A DNA stretch of 8,260 nt, from NCBI GenBank assembly GCA_019747455.1, contig JAIEQT010000222.1:1-8260 (forward strand). The letters are read 5' to 3'. The notes under the pieces were generated by a model, which did no database searches, was not told the DNA's origin, and saw only the letters and a list, made by a program, of their open reading frames with translations. The first letter of the stretch is position 1. The number at the start of each line of letters is the position of its first letter. A program made the translations under genes and the position numbers. Source of the stretch: Chitinophagaceae bacterium. Its GTDB lineage: Bacteria; Bacteroidota; Bacteroidia; Chitinophagales; Chitinophagaceae. Below, in pieces: positions 1 to 6,713 of this stretch.

Positions 1-1
1 A

Positions 2-925
2 CATTCCGATTTTTATGTGCGGGATAGCATAACAGGCAAAGCGGTTTCACAATTCGATTGGACGGATACACGGAAACTCAATTATAAAAATCCAACTGTT
101 ACCGATAGCATGCTGGCAGCCATGCAATATTGGATTCGAGAAACAAAAATTGATGGGTACAGATGTGATCAGGCTCATTTAGTTGATAGTAATTTTTGGT
201 ATAAAGCAATTCCTGCTTTAAAAAAGGAAAAAAATATCTTGATGATTGCAGAATCAGAAGATGCTTGGGTGCATCGTGCCGGTTTTGATATCAGTTATCC
301 TTGGAGAGCTTTTCATGTAATGGTAGATATTGCCGCAGGAAAGAAAAGCGCCTTGGCATTGGATACTGTTCAACAGTATATTGATTCTTCCTTTCCAAAA
401 AATGCAAGTCTCTTGTATTTTACCAGTAATCATGATGAAAATAGTTGGAATAAAGCAGATTATGGTACCATGCCCGGGCTCACACATGAGCCATTTGCGG
501 TGCTTACGCAAACATTGCCCAGATCGGTGCCGATGATATATAGTGGACAAGAAGAGCCCATACTCCGCGCGATTCCTTTTTTTGAAAAAGATACGATCGT
601 GTTCAATAAATATATGCGGGCTTCTTTTTATAAACAATTACTACATCTTAGAAAAAATAATACTGCATTAGCCGCCGCTATACCGATGCAGAGAGTTCAT
701 ACAACGGCGGATACAACTGTGTATGCATTTATAAGAAAAACAAATACAAATGGAGTTTTTGTAATTGTAAATCTTAGTAATAGAATTCAAAATATTGAAT
801 TGAAAGGAGATCAGATAAAAGCATTTATGCAGCAAAAGCCACAAACTTTTATTGGGAATAAAATAATTATGATAGAAAATAAATTGCAATTGGCTCCTTG
901 GGAAAGTAGGGTATATGCTTATTAA
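2..925 (+). CDS. GH13 alpha-amylase family glycoside hydrolase, 3' part (5' end outside window)
   Basis: This is the C-terminal part of an alpha-amylase-superfamily (GH13) enzyme that hydrolyses or rearranges alpha-glucosidic bonds in starch- or glycogen-type glucans. The reading frame is open to the left edge, so the GTG at 17 is internal and not a start; residues are numbered from it here. The conserved GH13 blocks are present in order: DGYRCDQAH (46-54, nucleophile Asp51), MIAESE (76-81, acid/base Glu79) and FTSNHDEN (135-142, transition-state Asp140). TRKLNYKNP (18-26) fits the stretch that precedes block II. The end of the (beta/alpha)8 barrel is followed, from about residue 205, by a typical C-terminal beta domain ending in APWESRVYAY. 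The catalytic barrel's N-terminal half, any signal peptide and any SusG-like lipoprotein signature lie outside the window, so exact substrate and location cannot be judged. The catalytic centre looks intact. No terminator is evident after the stop. Confidence 0.92.
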   Translation, partial: HSDFYVRDSITGKAVSQFDWTDTRKLNYKNPTVTDSMLAAMQYWIRETKIDGYRCDQAHLVDSNFWYKAIPALKKEKNILMIAESEDAWVHRAGFDISYPWRAFHVMVDIAAGKKSALALDTVQQYIDSSFPKNASLLYFTSNHDENSWNKADYGTMPGLTHEPFAVLTQTLPRSVPMIYSGQEEPILRAIPFFEKDTIVFNKYMRASFYKQLLHLRKNNTALAAAIPMQRVHTTADTTVYAFIRKTNTNGVFVIVNLSNRIQNIELKGDQIKAFMQQKPQTFIGNKIIMIENKLQLAPWESRVYAY

Positions 926-987
926 AAATCTTTGTCACTTTTAATCTTACCGTCTCAGGTCTACTATCTCCGGTCTAAGGTATTCCT

Positions 988-995
988 TATCTTTG
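988..995 (+). promoter_or_regulatory. Bacteroidota -7 promoter box of pyrF
   Basis: TATCTTTG matches the Bacteroidota sigma-A -7 consensus TAnnTTTG exactly and ends four bases before the pyrF ATG at 1000. No TTTG-type -33 element is visible at the usual spacing of about 19 bases. If the box is used, transcription should begin at or within a few bases of the ATG, which predicts a leaderless or almost leaderless mRNA. No Shine-Dalgarno sequence is present, which agrees with this. Confidence 0.5.
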
Positions 996-999
996 CCCT

Positions 1000-1878
1000 A
1001 TGACCCGCGAATCCTTAATTCAACAAATTAATGCTAAACAATCTTACCTCTGTGTTGGGTTAGATACAGACGTTACGAAATTGCCCAAACATCTTCAGGG
1101 TAGATCTAATGCAGTGGTTGAATTTAATAAAGCTATTATTGATGCCACAAAAGATTATTGTGTTAGCTATAAGATCAACACGGCTTTTTATGAATCACAA
1201 GGGTTGAAGGGTTGGGAGGCCATGATGGAGACTGTTGATTATATTCCTGCCACACACTTAAAAATTGCTGATGCAAAAAGAGGGGATATCGGAAATACTT
1301 CCCATCAATATGCGAAAACTTTTTTTGAAACAATTCCTTTTGATGCTATTACCGTGGCGCCTTATATGGGAGAGGATAGTATTCGTCCTTTTTTAGCCTA
1401 TGAAAATAAGTGGACTATTATTTTGGCCTTAACCTCCAACCCGGGCAGTTATGATTTTCAACAAAATATCGTAACGCCTTACAATGAGGATCTTACACTT
1501 ATACCACATTTGGCCATGGGTAACACCGAAAAAAGGTTGTATGAGCAAGTGCTTGAGAAAACAGCAAAATGGGGTAGCATCAACAATTTGATGTATGTTG
1601 TTGGAGCCACTCGAGCATCTGACCTGGAGAATATAAGAAGTATCATCCCGGATCATTTTTTACTGGTTCCGGGGGTAGGTTTTCAAGGCGGTAGTTTAGA
1701 AGAAGTTTCTAAATACGGGTCAACCAAAGATATTGGCTTATTGGTGAATGCTAGTCGCGCAATTATTTTCGCATCGCAACACGAAAATTTTGCAGAAGAA
1801 GCCGCTGAGATTGCGAAACAGTATCAAGCAGAGATGTCGCTTATTATGTCAACCACTTTCTCTGCCCAGCGTAAATGA
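1000..1878 (+). CDS. pyrF: Orotidine 5'-phosphate decarboxylase, type 2 (PyrF)
   Basis: PyrF carries out the last step of de novo pyrimidine synthesis in the cytoplasm, converting OMP to UMP and CO2. The 292-residue product has the type 2 (about 270-290 residue) layout. CVGLDTD (18-24) opens the barrel. KIADAKRGDIGNTSHQYA (88-105) carries the catalytic Asp91-Lys93-Asp96 network. VAPYMGEDSIRPFL, VVGATRA and VPGVGFQGG (from 223) form the later loops, and LLVNASRAIIFAS precedes the final helix. The ATG at 1000 is chosen because the family's N-terminus begins shortly before CVGLD and a -7 box sits directly upstream. The upstream amylase gene is functionally unrelated and 74 bp away. The last 18 codons overlap the 3' end of the convergent hydrolase gene; this tail is beyond the conserved core. 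Function is assigned with high confidence. Confidence 0.96.
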   Translation: MTRESLIQQINAKQSYLCVGLDTDVTKLPKHLQGRSNAVVEFNKAIIDATKDYCVSYKINTAFYESQGLKGWEAMMETVDYIPATHLKIADAKRGDIGNTSHQYAKTFFETIPFDAITVAPYMGEDSIRPFLAYENKWTIILALTSNPGSYDFQQNIVTPYNEDLTLIPHLAMGNTEKRLYEQVLEKTAKWGSINNLMYVVGATRASDLENIRSIIPDHFLLVPGVGFQGGSLEEVSKYGSTKDIGLLVNASRAIIFASQHENFAEEAAEIAKQYQAEMSLIMSTTFSAQRK

Positions 1879-2429
1879 GTAATGCCGGAGTAATGTAACT
1901 GATCTGATGCCAATGCTTGCAGGTTATTTTTCTCTGTTCTGGTTTCGTCGGTTATATTAATAAAATGAGCACCTGCTTTTTTGGTAAATGCTGAACAAAC
2001 ATTATTAAAATTATCGATCTGCTTGCTGATTGTCTGCAGATCCCTACCCGCTGCAAAAGGGGTGAATCCCCAATCTGGAATAGATAAAACCATTACATGT
2101 GTAGGTTTATTACCGGCAAAGTGAATAGCCTTACGTAAGAGAAATTCGAAATCAGATGTGAAGTCGGAAATGGATAATCCGCGGTACTGATTATTAACCC
2201 CAATCAATAAGGTTACAAAATCGTATTGTGTATTTAATTTAGTATGTAAAATATGCTCAGCTAATTCGGTGGTTGTCCAGCCGGTTTTAGCTACTATTTC
2301 TGGCGCATGAAAATGCATTCCTTTTTTCCTTAAAAGCTGTATAGCCTGATAGGGGAAGCTTTGATGTAATGGTACTGATTCACCAATAGTGTATGAATCG
2401 CCAAGTGCTAAGTAGGTGTTATAGTGCAT
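1824..2429 (-). CDS. SGNH/GDSL-type hydrolase (esterase family), cytoplasmic
   Basis: This 201-residue protein belongs to the SGNH/GDSL hydrolases, a family of esterases, lipases, thioesterases and carbohydrate deacetylases. Block I is LALGDSYTIGES (7-18) with nucleophile Ser12. TGWTT (49-53) supplies the block II Gly. IGVNNQ (76-81) supplies the block III Asn79. DQLHYSG (176-182) is the DxxH block V with Asp176 and His179, so the catalytic residues are complete. There is no signal peptide or lipobox; the first residues run straight into the first beta strand, so the enzyme is probably cytoplasmic. The ATG lies 5 bp after the kynU stop, implying co-transcription and perhaps translational coupling. 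The natural substrate cannot be read from the sequence. The gene converges on pyrF and the two overlap by 55 bp. Confidence 0.9.
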   Translation of the reverse strand: MHYNTYLALGDSYTIGESVPLHQSFPYQAIQLLRKKGMHFHAPEIVAKTGWTTTELAEHILHTKLNTQYDFVTLLIGVNNQYRGLSISDFTSDFEFLLRKAIHFAGNKPTHVMVLSIPDWGFTPFAAGRDLQTISKQIDNFNNVCSAFTKKAGAHFINITDETRTEKNNLQALASDQLHYSGITHLRWAEKVVDIISDISA

Positions 2430-2434
2430 AGTAG

Positions 2435-3700
2435 TTAGTGTATAGTGGTTAGTATTTCGTAGAATCGATATACATCCTCAAAACTGCAATACAAGGGAGC
2501 AGGTGCAACGCGTATCACGCCTGGCTCTCTGTAATCTACAATGATACCGTTATCTAACATGGCTTGATGGATTTGTTTACCTTTCTCTTTAAAAAATAAA
2601 GATAATTGGGCTCCTCTTTCCTGATAATTAGTAGGTATTATAATTTCAAAATTCAAATTTGTTAATTGATTCAATAAATACGCGAGATAACCGGTAAGTG
2701 CAATACTTTTCTCACGAATGGCCCCTATACTGGCTTCATCAAAAATTGCCAAAGACGCTTTTAAAGCAGCACTGTTAAAAACTTGTGCCGTGCTAATATT
2801 CCAGCCGCTAGCATTTTGTTTGGGGATAAATCCTTTTTCCATTTTAAAACGTTCTTTCTCATCGTTTCCCCACCAACCCGCTAAACGAGGGGTATTTATA
2901 TTGGCTGCATGTGTTTCATGTACAAAAACACCGCCCACAGCTCCCGGACCTCCATTGAGATATTTATAGGAACACCAAACAGCAAAATCTACATCCCAGT
3001 TGTGTAATTGTAATGGAATATTTCCAACAACATGGGCTAGATCAAAAGCCGCAATTGCACCCGCTTCATGTGTGGCTTTGGTAATGGTAGGGATATCGAA
3101 AAACTGTCCTGTATAATAATTGATGCCGCCCAATAATACTATGGCTAATGATTCTTTATTGGCCTCGATCGTGGCTAGTATATCAGTTGTATCCAGTGTT
3201 TTCTTTCCATCCTTCGGGAATAACTCAATGATATGTTCATCCGGATTGAGATCATAATGTTTTATCAAGGTTTCAACAGCGTATTGATCAGAGGGAAAAG
3301 CACCTGACTCCATTATGATCTTTGTGCGCTTACCTCTAGGCTTATAAAAGCTTAGCATGAGCAAGTGCAGATTAACGGTAAGTGCATTCATGACCGTTAC
3401 CTCTTGCTCAAGTCCACCAACAATTTTTGCCAAACTTTGCCTCAGGTATTCTTGATAGTATAACCAGGGATTTGCGCCTTTAAAATAACCCCCTACAGCT
3501 AATTCACGCCAGCTTTGTAGTTCAATCTCCAAGGCTTCGCTTGTTGTTTTAGGCTGTAGGCCCAATGAATTTCCGCAAAAATATATTACCGGCTTACCGT
3601 TATGAGTAGGGGAATGAAATCTGGTTTTAAATGATGATAACTTATCGGCTTTATCCTGCGCATGGGCAAATTCAATATTGGCTTCAAAAGTGGCAATCAT
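2435..3700 (-). CDS. kynU: Kynureninase (PLP-dependent)
   Basis: Kynureninase is a fold-type I PLP enzyme that cleaves L-kynurenine to anthranilate and alanine, or 3-hydroxykynurenine to 3-hydroxyanthranilate and alanine, in tryptophan breakdown or NAD synthesis from tryptophan. At 421 residues it is family-typical. Visible signatures are YFCGNSLGLQP (40-50), a FDLAHVVGN segment with the PLP-contacting Asp220 and His223, WCSYKYLNGGPG with the Schiff-base Lys246, SGWNIS in the C-terminal half, and IRVAPAPLY, whose Arg is expected to bind the substrate carboxylate. It is soluble, with no signal peptide. The start at 3700 gives the usual N-terminus. No other kynurenine-pathway gene (dioxygenase, monooxygenase, canonical formamidase) is in the window, so which branch it serves is open. 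It heads a two-gene operon with the SGNH hydrolase. Confidence 0.95.
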   Translation of the reverse strand: MIATFEANIEFAHAQDKADKLSSFKTRFHSPTHNGKPVIYFCGNSLGLQPKTTSEALEIELQSWRELAVGGYFKGANPWLYYQEYLRQSLAKIVGGLEQEVTVMNALTVNLHLLMLSFYKPRGKRTKIIMESGAFPSDQYAVETLIKHYDLNPDEHIIELFPKDGKKTLDTTDILATIEANKESLAIVLLGGINYYTGQFFDIPTITKATHEAGAIAAFDLAHVVGNIPLQLHNWDVDFAVWCSYKYLNGGPGAVGGVFVHETHAANINTPRLAGWWGNDEKERFKMEKGFIPKQNASGWNISTAQVFNSAALKASLAIFDEASIGAIREKSIALTGYLAYLLNQLTNLNFEIIIPTNYQERGAQLSLFFKEKGKQIHQAMLDNGIIVDYREPGVIRVAPAPLYCSFEDVYRFYEILTTIH

Positions 3701-3797
3701 ATCTGCAAATTTGATGCAAATTAAGCATTGCCTTTATTTTATGAGTGGGTGATTTTTTTAATGCGAATCATGTATTTTTCCGTTCTAATAATTGCTT
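3701..3797. promoter_or_regulatory. Divergent promoter region between kynU and the S9 peptidase gene
   Basis: This 97-bp AT-rich gap separates two divergent starts. Towards kynU (minus strand) the palindromic CAAATTTG at 3706-3713 differs from TAnnTTTG at one position and ends 5 bases before the ATG. A second near-match, TTAATTTG, lies at 3717-3724. Both fall within an 11-bp-phased direct repeat of TGCAAATT (3704-3711 and 3715-3722). Towards the peptidase, TATTTTTC at 3773-3780 also differs from the -7 consensus at one position and lies 17 bases before its ATG. No convincing -33 boxes or Shine-Dalgarno sequences are seen. The elements are assigned by pattern only. Confidence 0.4.
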
Positions 3798-6296
3798 ATG
3801 AAAGGAATATTTACAACGATGTTGCTCGCAACCTGTTTTTATGCAACTGCTCAGCAAACGACTGCTATAAAAGCAAATTATGCGCAAGCAGCTAAATTTT
3901 CTCCAAAACGCTTGGAGAAAATGGTTTTTAGTTTAAATGTAGATCCGCATTGGTTAAAGAAATCCGACCGATTTTGGTATATGTATGAAACATCAGAAGG
4001 GAAAAAATGGTACATCGTAGATGCTGTAAAAGGGGAAAAGAAATTATTATTCGATAATGCAGTATTGGCAGCTAAGCTAACCCGTGCTACCGATGATCCC
4101 ATGGACGCCCAACATTTGAACATAGATAGCATGCGCTTTATCAAAGATGAAAACTGGATTCACTTTGAAGTAAAATCTACTTTAGAAGTGGAGAAAAAAG
4201 ATAGTACCGCTAAAAAAGGTACACCCCCAACTAAAGAGAAGAAGATTTATTTCTTTAACTATAATATTATAACTGGGGAATTAGTTCAACTCAATGAGTT
4301 TACTAAACCAAAGCGCCGACCTACCTGGGCAAATATTTCACCGGATAGTAATATCATCATATTTGGTAAAAATTATAATTTGTGGTGGATGGATAAAGCC
4401 AATTATCAAAAGGCTTTGATCAATGAAGATGATAGTACGATTGTACAATACCAACTTACTAAAGACGGCATAGAATATTTTAGTTATTATAATGAAGGAA
4501 ATTTATCGGGCAATGGAGATAGTAATACCGATAAAGAAAAAAATAAAAACAAACGCAAGCCGGTAGGTATTTTATGGTCGCCCGATTCAAAGCATTTTGC
4601 GGTAGATTTTACAGACAATAGAAAAGTGAAAGACCTTTGGGTAATTAATAGTATTGCAGAACCAAGGCCTACTTTAGAAACTTATAAGTATTGGATGCCG
4701 GGAGAAAAAGAGGCACCCGTTGAGCATTTGATGTTGTTTGATTGGGCAACGAAAACAGGTAAAGAAATCGTTACCGGAATGTATAAAGATCAATCTGTAA
4801 ATGTTTGGAGCCGACCGGTTAAAGTAAATACCAGAGATGATGAATACCGACCTGCTGTTTGGTTAGGTACAGCCGACAAATTTTATTTTAGCAGAACCAG
4901 CAGAGATTTGAAGAGAATTAATATTGGTGTGGTGGATGTTGCCAGCGGTACTGCTAAAACCTTGATTCAAGAGAAACTAAATACCTATGTTGAGATCCGT
5001 AGATTAGGATTGGTGAATGAAGGGAAAGAATTAATTCAATGGAGTGAAGATGATGGATGGGGACATTTTTATTTGTACGATGAGAACGGTAAATTAAAGA
5101 ATCAAATCACTTCAGGTGCATGGCATGCAGAAGATATCTTAGGCATAGATGAAAAAGCACGTGTATTATACTTCTCAGCAAATGGACGTGAAACAGGGGA
5201 GAACCCTTACTATCTGCATGCTTATCGTGTAAACTTTGACGGTAGTGGCTTGAAATTATTAACACCCGGCGATTTTGATTGGAATATGAGTATGGACGAT
5301 GAAAAGAAATTTATTGTAGGTAACTTTTCTCGTGTAAATACGACTCCTAAATCTGCACTTTATGCTGCTGATGGAAGAAAAATAATTGATTTAGAAACCG
5401 CTGATCTTTCATTGCTAATGGCTGCAGGATACAAATTTCCGGAGATTTTTAAAGCGAAAGCCGATGATGGTATCACTGATATCTACGGGGTTATGTATAA
5501 ACCCTTCGATTTTGATAGTACTAAAAAATATCCTATTGTAGAATATGTATACCCGGGTCCACAAACCGAATCCATGAATACCTCTTTCAGTCGTGGTATG
5601 GATCGTACAGATCGCCTTGCACAGATAGGTATGGTGGTGATTACTTTGGGTAATAGAGGAGGGCATCCCAGCCGTAGTAAGTGGTATCATAATTACGGTT
5701 ATGGAAATTTACGTGATTATGGATTAGCCGATAAGAAAACAGTAGCAGAACAATTGGCCAATAGGTATAGTTATTTAGATATCAATAAAGTGGGTATACA
5801 CGGTCATTCAGGCGGAGGTTTTATGAGTACAGCTGCTATGCTAGTGTATCCCGATTTTTTTAAAGTAGCCGTTTCTTCCGCTGGAAATCATGATAATGCT
5901 ATTTATAATCGTTGGTGGAGTGAAAAACATCATGGAGTAAAGGAGATTATCAGTGAAAAAGGGGATACTAGTTTTCAATATAATATCGATAAAAATCCAG
6001 ATATCGCCAAAAACTTAAAGGGTAGATTATTATTGTCGCATGGCGAGATAGATAATAATGTACACCCTGCTAATACCATGCGTGTGGTAAATGCTTTAAT
6101 CAAAGCGAATAAGCGATTTGATATGATTCTGCTCCCTACACAGCGCCATGGTTTCGGAGATATGACCGAGTATTTCTTTTGGCGTCAAGCAGAATATTTT
6201 GCCCGCTATCTAATGGGAGATACTACCGAGCGACCGGTAGATGTGGAGGAGATTAATAAAGATGTAGAACAAAGTGGAAACAAACGCAGGCAGTAA
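3798..6296 (+). CDS. Secreted S9 family serine peptidase, DPP IV-like
   Basis: This is an 832-residue peptidase of the prolyl oligopeptidase family (S9), with an N-terminal beta-propeller of the DPP IV type and a C-terminal alpha/beta hydrolase domain starting near residue 560. The triad is Ser671 in GHSGGGF, Asp752 in GEIDNNVHP and His784 in QRHGFG. The 81- and 32-residue spacings are close to those of human DPP4 (630, 708, 740). YVYPGPQ probably supplies the oxyanion Tyr. The N-terminus MKGIFTTMLLATCFYATAQ is a signal peptide, probably cut after ATA, so the enzyme is exported. The ATG at 3798 is preferred over the in-frame TTG at 3792 because it starts the signal peptide cleanly. Two Lys-rich insertions occur (about 132-149 and 242-256), and the double-Glu motif that anchors substrate N-termini in true DPP IV is not obvious before the WSPD at 260-263. 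Exact cleavage specificity is therefore uncertain. Confidence 0.93.
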   Translation: MKGIFTTMLLATCFYATAQQTTAIKANYAQAAKFSPKRLEKMVFSLNVDPHWLKKSDRFWYMYETSEGKKWYIVDAVKGEKKLLFDNAVLAAKLTRATDDPMDAQHLNIDSMRFIKDENWIHFEVKSTLEVEKKDSTAKKGTPPTKEKKIYFFNYNIITGELVQLNEFTKPKRRPTWANISPDSNIIIFGKNYNLWWMDKANYQKALINEDDSTIVQYQLTKDGIEYFSYYNEGNLSGNGDSNTDKEKNKNKRKPVGILWSPDSKHFAVDFTDNRKVKDLWVINSIAEPRPTLETYKYWMPGEKEAPVEHLMLFDWATKTGKEIVTGMYKDQSVNVWSRPVKVNTRDDEYRPAVWLGTADKFYFSRTSRDLKRINIGVVDVASGTAKTLIQEKLNTYVEIRRLGLVNEGKELIQWSEDDGWGHFYLYDENGKLKNQITSGAWHAEDILGIDEKARVLYFSANGRETGENPYYLHAYRVNFDGSGLKLLTPGDFDWNMSMDDEKKFIVGNFSRVNTTPKSALYAADGRKIIDLETADLSLLMAAGYKFPEIFKAKADDGITDIYGVMYKPFDFDSTKKYPIVEYVYPGPQTESMNTSFSRGMDRTDRLAQIGMVVITLGNRGGHPSRSKWYHNYGYGNLRDYGLADKKTVAEQLANRYSYLDINKVGIHGHSGGGFMSTAAMLVYPDFFKVAVSSAGNHDNAIYNRWWSEKHHGVKEIISEKGDTSFQYNIDKNPDIAKNLKGRLLLSHGEIDNNVHPANTMRVVNALIKANKRFDMILLPTQRHGFGDMTEYFFWRQAEYFARYLMGDTTERPVDVEEINKDVEQSGNKRRQ

Positions 6297-6394
6297 TTAA
6301 TTTTTTGGTTTATCGCTTCTTGCTCAGCCTTTGTTTGAGCCTTATTTGAATAAGTGACGAGTAGCAATGAAAGGAATAGTATACATGTTTTCAT
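6206..6394 (-). pseudogene. Severed N-terminus of a secreted protein (remnant)
   Basis: A minus-strand ATG at 6394 opens a convincing signal peptide, MKTCILFLSLLLVTYSNKAQ, followed by a polar helix-like stretch, TKAEQEAINQKIN. At codon 33 the frame runs into the antisense of the S9 peptidase's 3' end and continues without meaning (Leu/Ser/Cys/Arg-rich) to a stop at 6206, 62 codons in all. Only 6299-6394 looks like genuine coding sequence. A -7-like TAAATTTT (6399-6406, minus strand) lies four bases upstream of the ATG. The most likely reading is the leftover 5' end of a gene whose body was deleted when the neighbouring peptidase gene end was joined to it. The start faintly recalls secreted SnoaL/NTF2-like proteins, but too little is left to assign a family. 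A real 62-residue antisense-overlapping gene is possible but less likely. Confidence 0.45.
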
Positions 6395-6428
6395 ACAGAA
6401 AATTTAAAGAATGATGGGCAGAAATAAG

Positions 6429-6436
6429 TAAATTTG
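6429..6436 (+). promoter_or_regulatory. -7 promoter box upstream of the antitoxin-like gene
   Basis: TAAATTTG is an exact match to the Bacteroidota -7 consensus TAnnTTTG, 16 bases before the ATG at 6453, so the expected leader is about 10 nt. A TTTA at 6403-6406 could be a degenerate -33 element at a somewhat long 22-base spacing. Exact consensus matches arise by chance in DNA this AT-rich, so confidence is moderate. Confidence 0.45.
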
Positions 6437-6452
6437 TATAAATCGATGTTAT

Positions 6453-6713
6453 ATGGGCGCTGCCAAAAAAATTGATCAACAAATTGCACATTATTTGGAT
6501 CAATTGACTTCAAAACAAAAAGAAGCAGTACTTACTGTCGTAAAAACCTTTGCTGATACAGATAATGTTATGATGGAGACGCCCGAAGAATATTCTCCGG
6601 CATTCAAAGCAGAACTGGATAAGCGATATGCTGAATATAAAAGCGGTAAATCAAGAACGATTGACCCGATAGAGCGTAAGAAGCGAATTCAGAAAATATT
6701 AAGATTGAAATAA
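6453..6713 (+). CDS. Small antitoxin-like protein (RelE/ParE-type module), no partner toxin visible
   Basis: The 86-residue product is soluble and strongly charged. A helical N-terminal half (KIDQQIAHYLDQLTSKQKEAVLTVVKTFA, residues about 6-34) is followed by an acidic link, then EEYSPAFKAELDKRYAEYKSGKSRTI, and a basic C-terminal tail (ERKKRIQKILRLK). This layout resembles Bacteroidota antitoxins of RelE/ParE-type modules, in which the first half precedes a toxin-wrapping segment of the form 'AELDRRxAEYxSGK'. The identification rests on recalled family resemblance, not on a search. In such modules the toxin gene normally follows within a few bases or overlaps. Here nothing resembling a RelE/ParE toxin is found in the next 390 bp, so it appears to be a solitary antitoxin or a member of the same fold with another role. 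It has its own -7 box. Confidence 0.55.
   Translation: MGAAKKIDQQIAHYLDQLTSKQKEAVLTVVKTFADTDNVMMETPEEYSPAFKAELDKRYAEYKSGKSRTIDPIERKKRIQKILRLK

Noticed and set aside
17..19. GTG as the start of the amylase-family gene
   Set aside because: The frame is open upstream to the window edge, and a GH13 barrel needs its missing N-terminal half; this codon is an internal valine.
330..536. 68-codon plus-strand frame within the amylase gene, and the 83-codon frame at 2718-2969 opposite kynU
   Set aside because: Both overlap well-supported genes and show no domain or start signal of their own.
254..637. 127-codon minus-strand frame inside the amylase gene, and similar antisense frames at 668-889, 1429-1656, 3878-4144, 5415-5690, 7158-7394 and 7585-7824
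   Set aside because: They lie opposite genes with recognised motifs or a clear signal peptide, have no conserved features, and have the uneven composition of antisense frames.
3792..3797. TTG start for the S9 peptidase
   Set aside because: It lies two codons before an ATG that begins a normal signal peptide; ATG is preferred.
6322..6340. GCTCA/TGAGC stem after the S9 peptidase gene as its terminator
   Set aside because: Only five base pairs with a nine-base loop and no T-run; the sequence is better explained as part of the severed secreted-protein gene.
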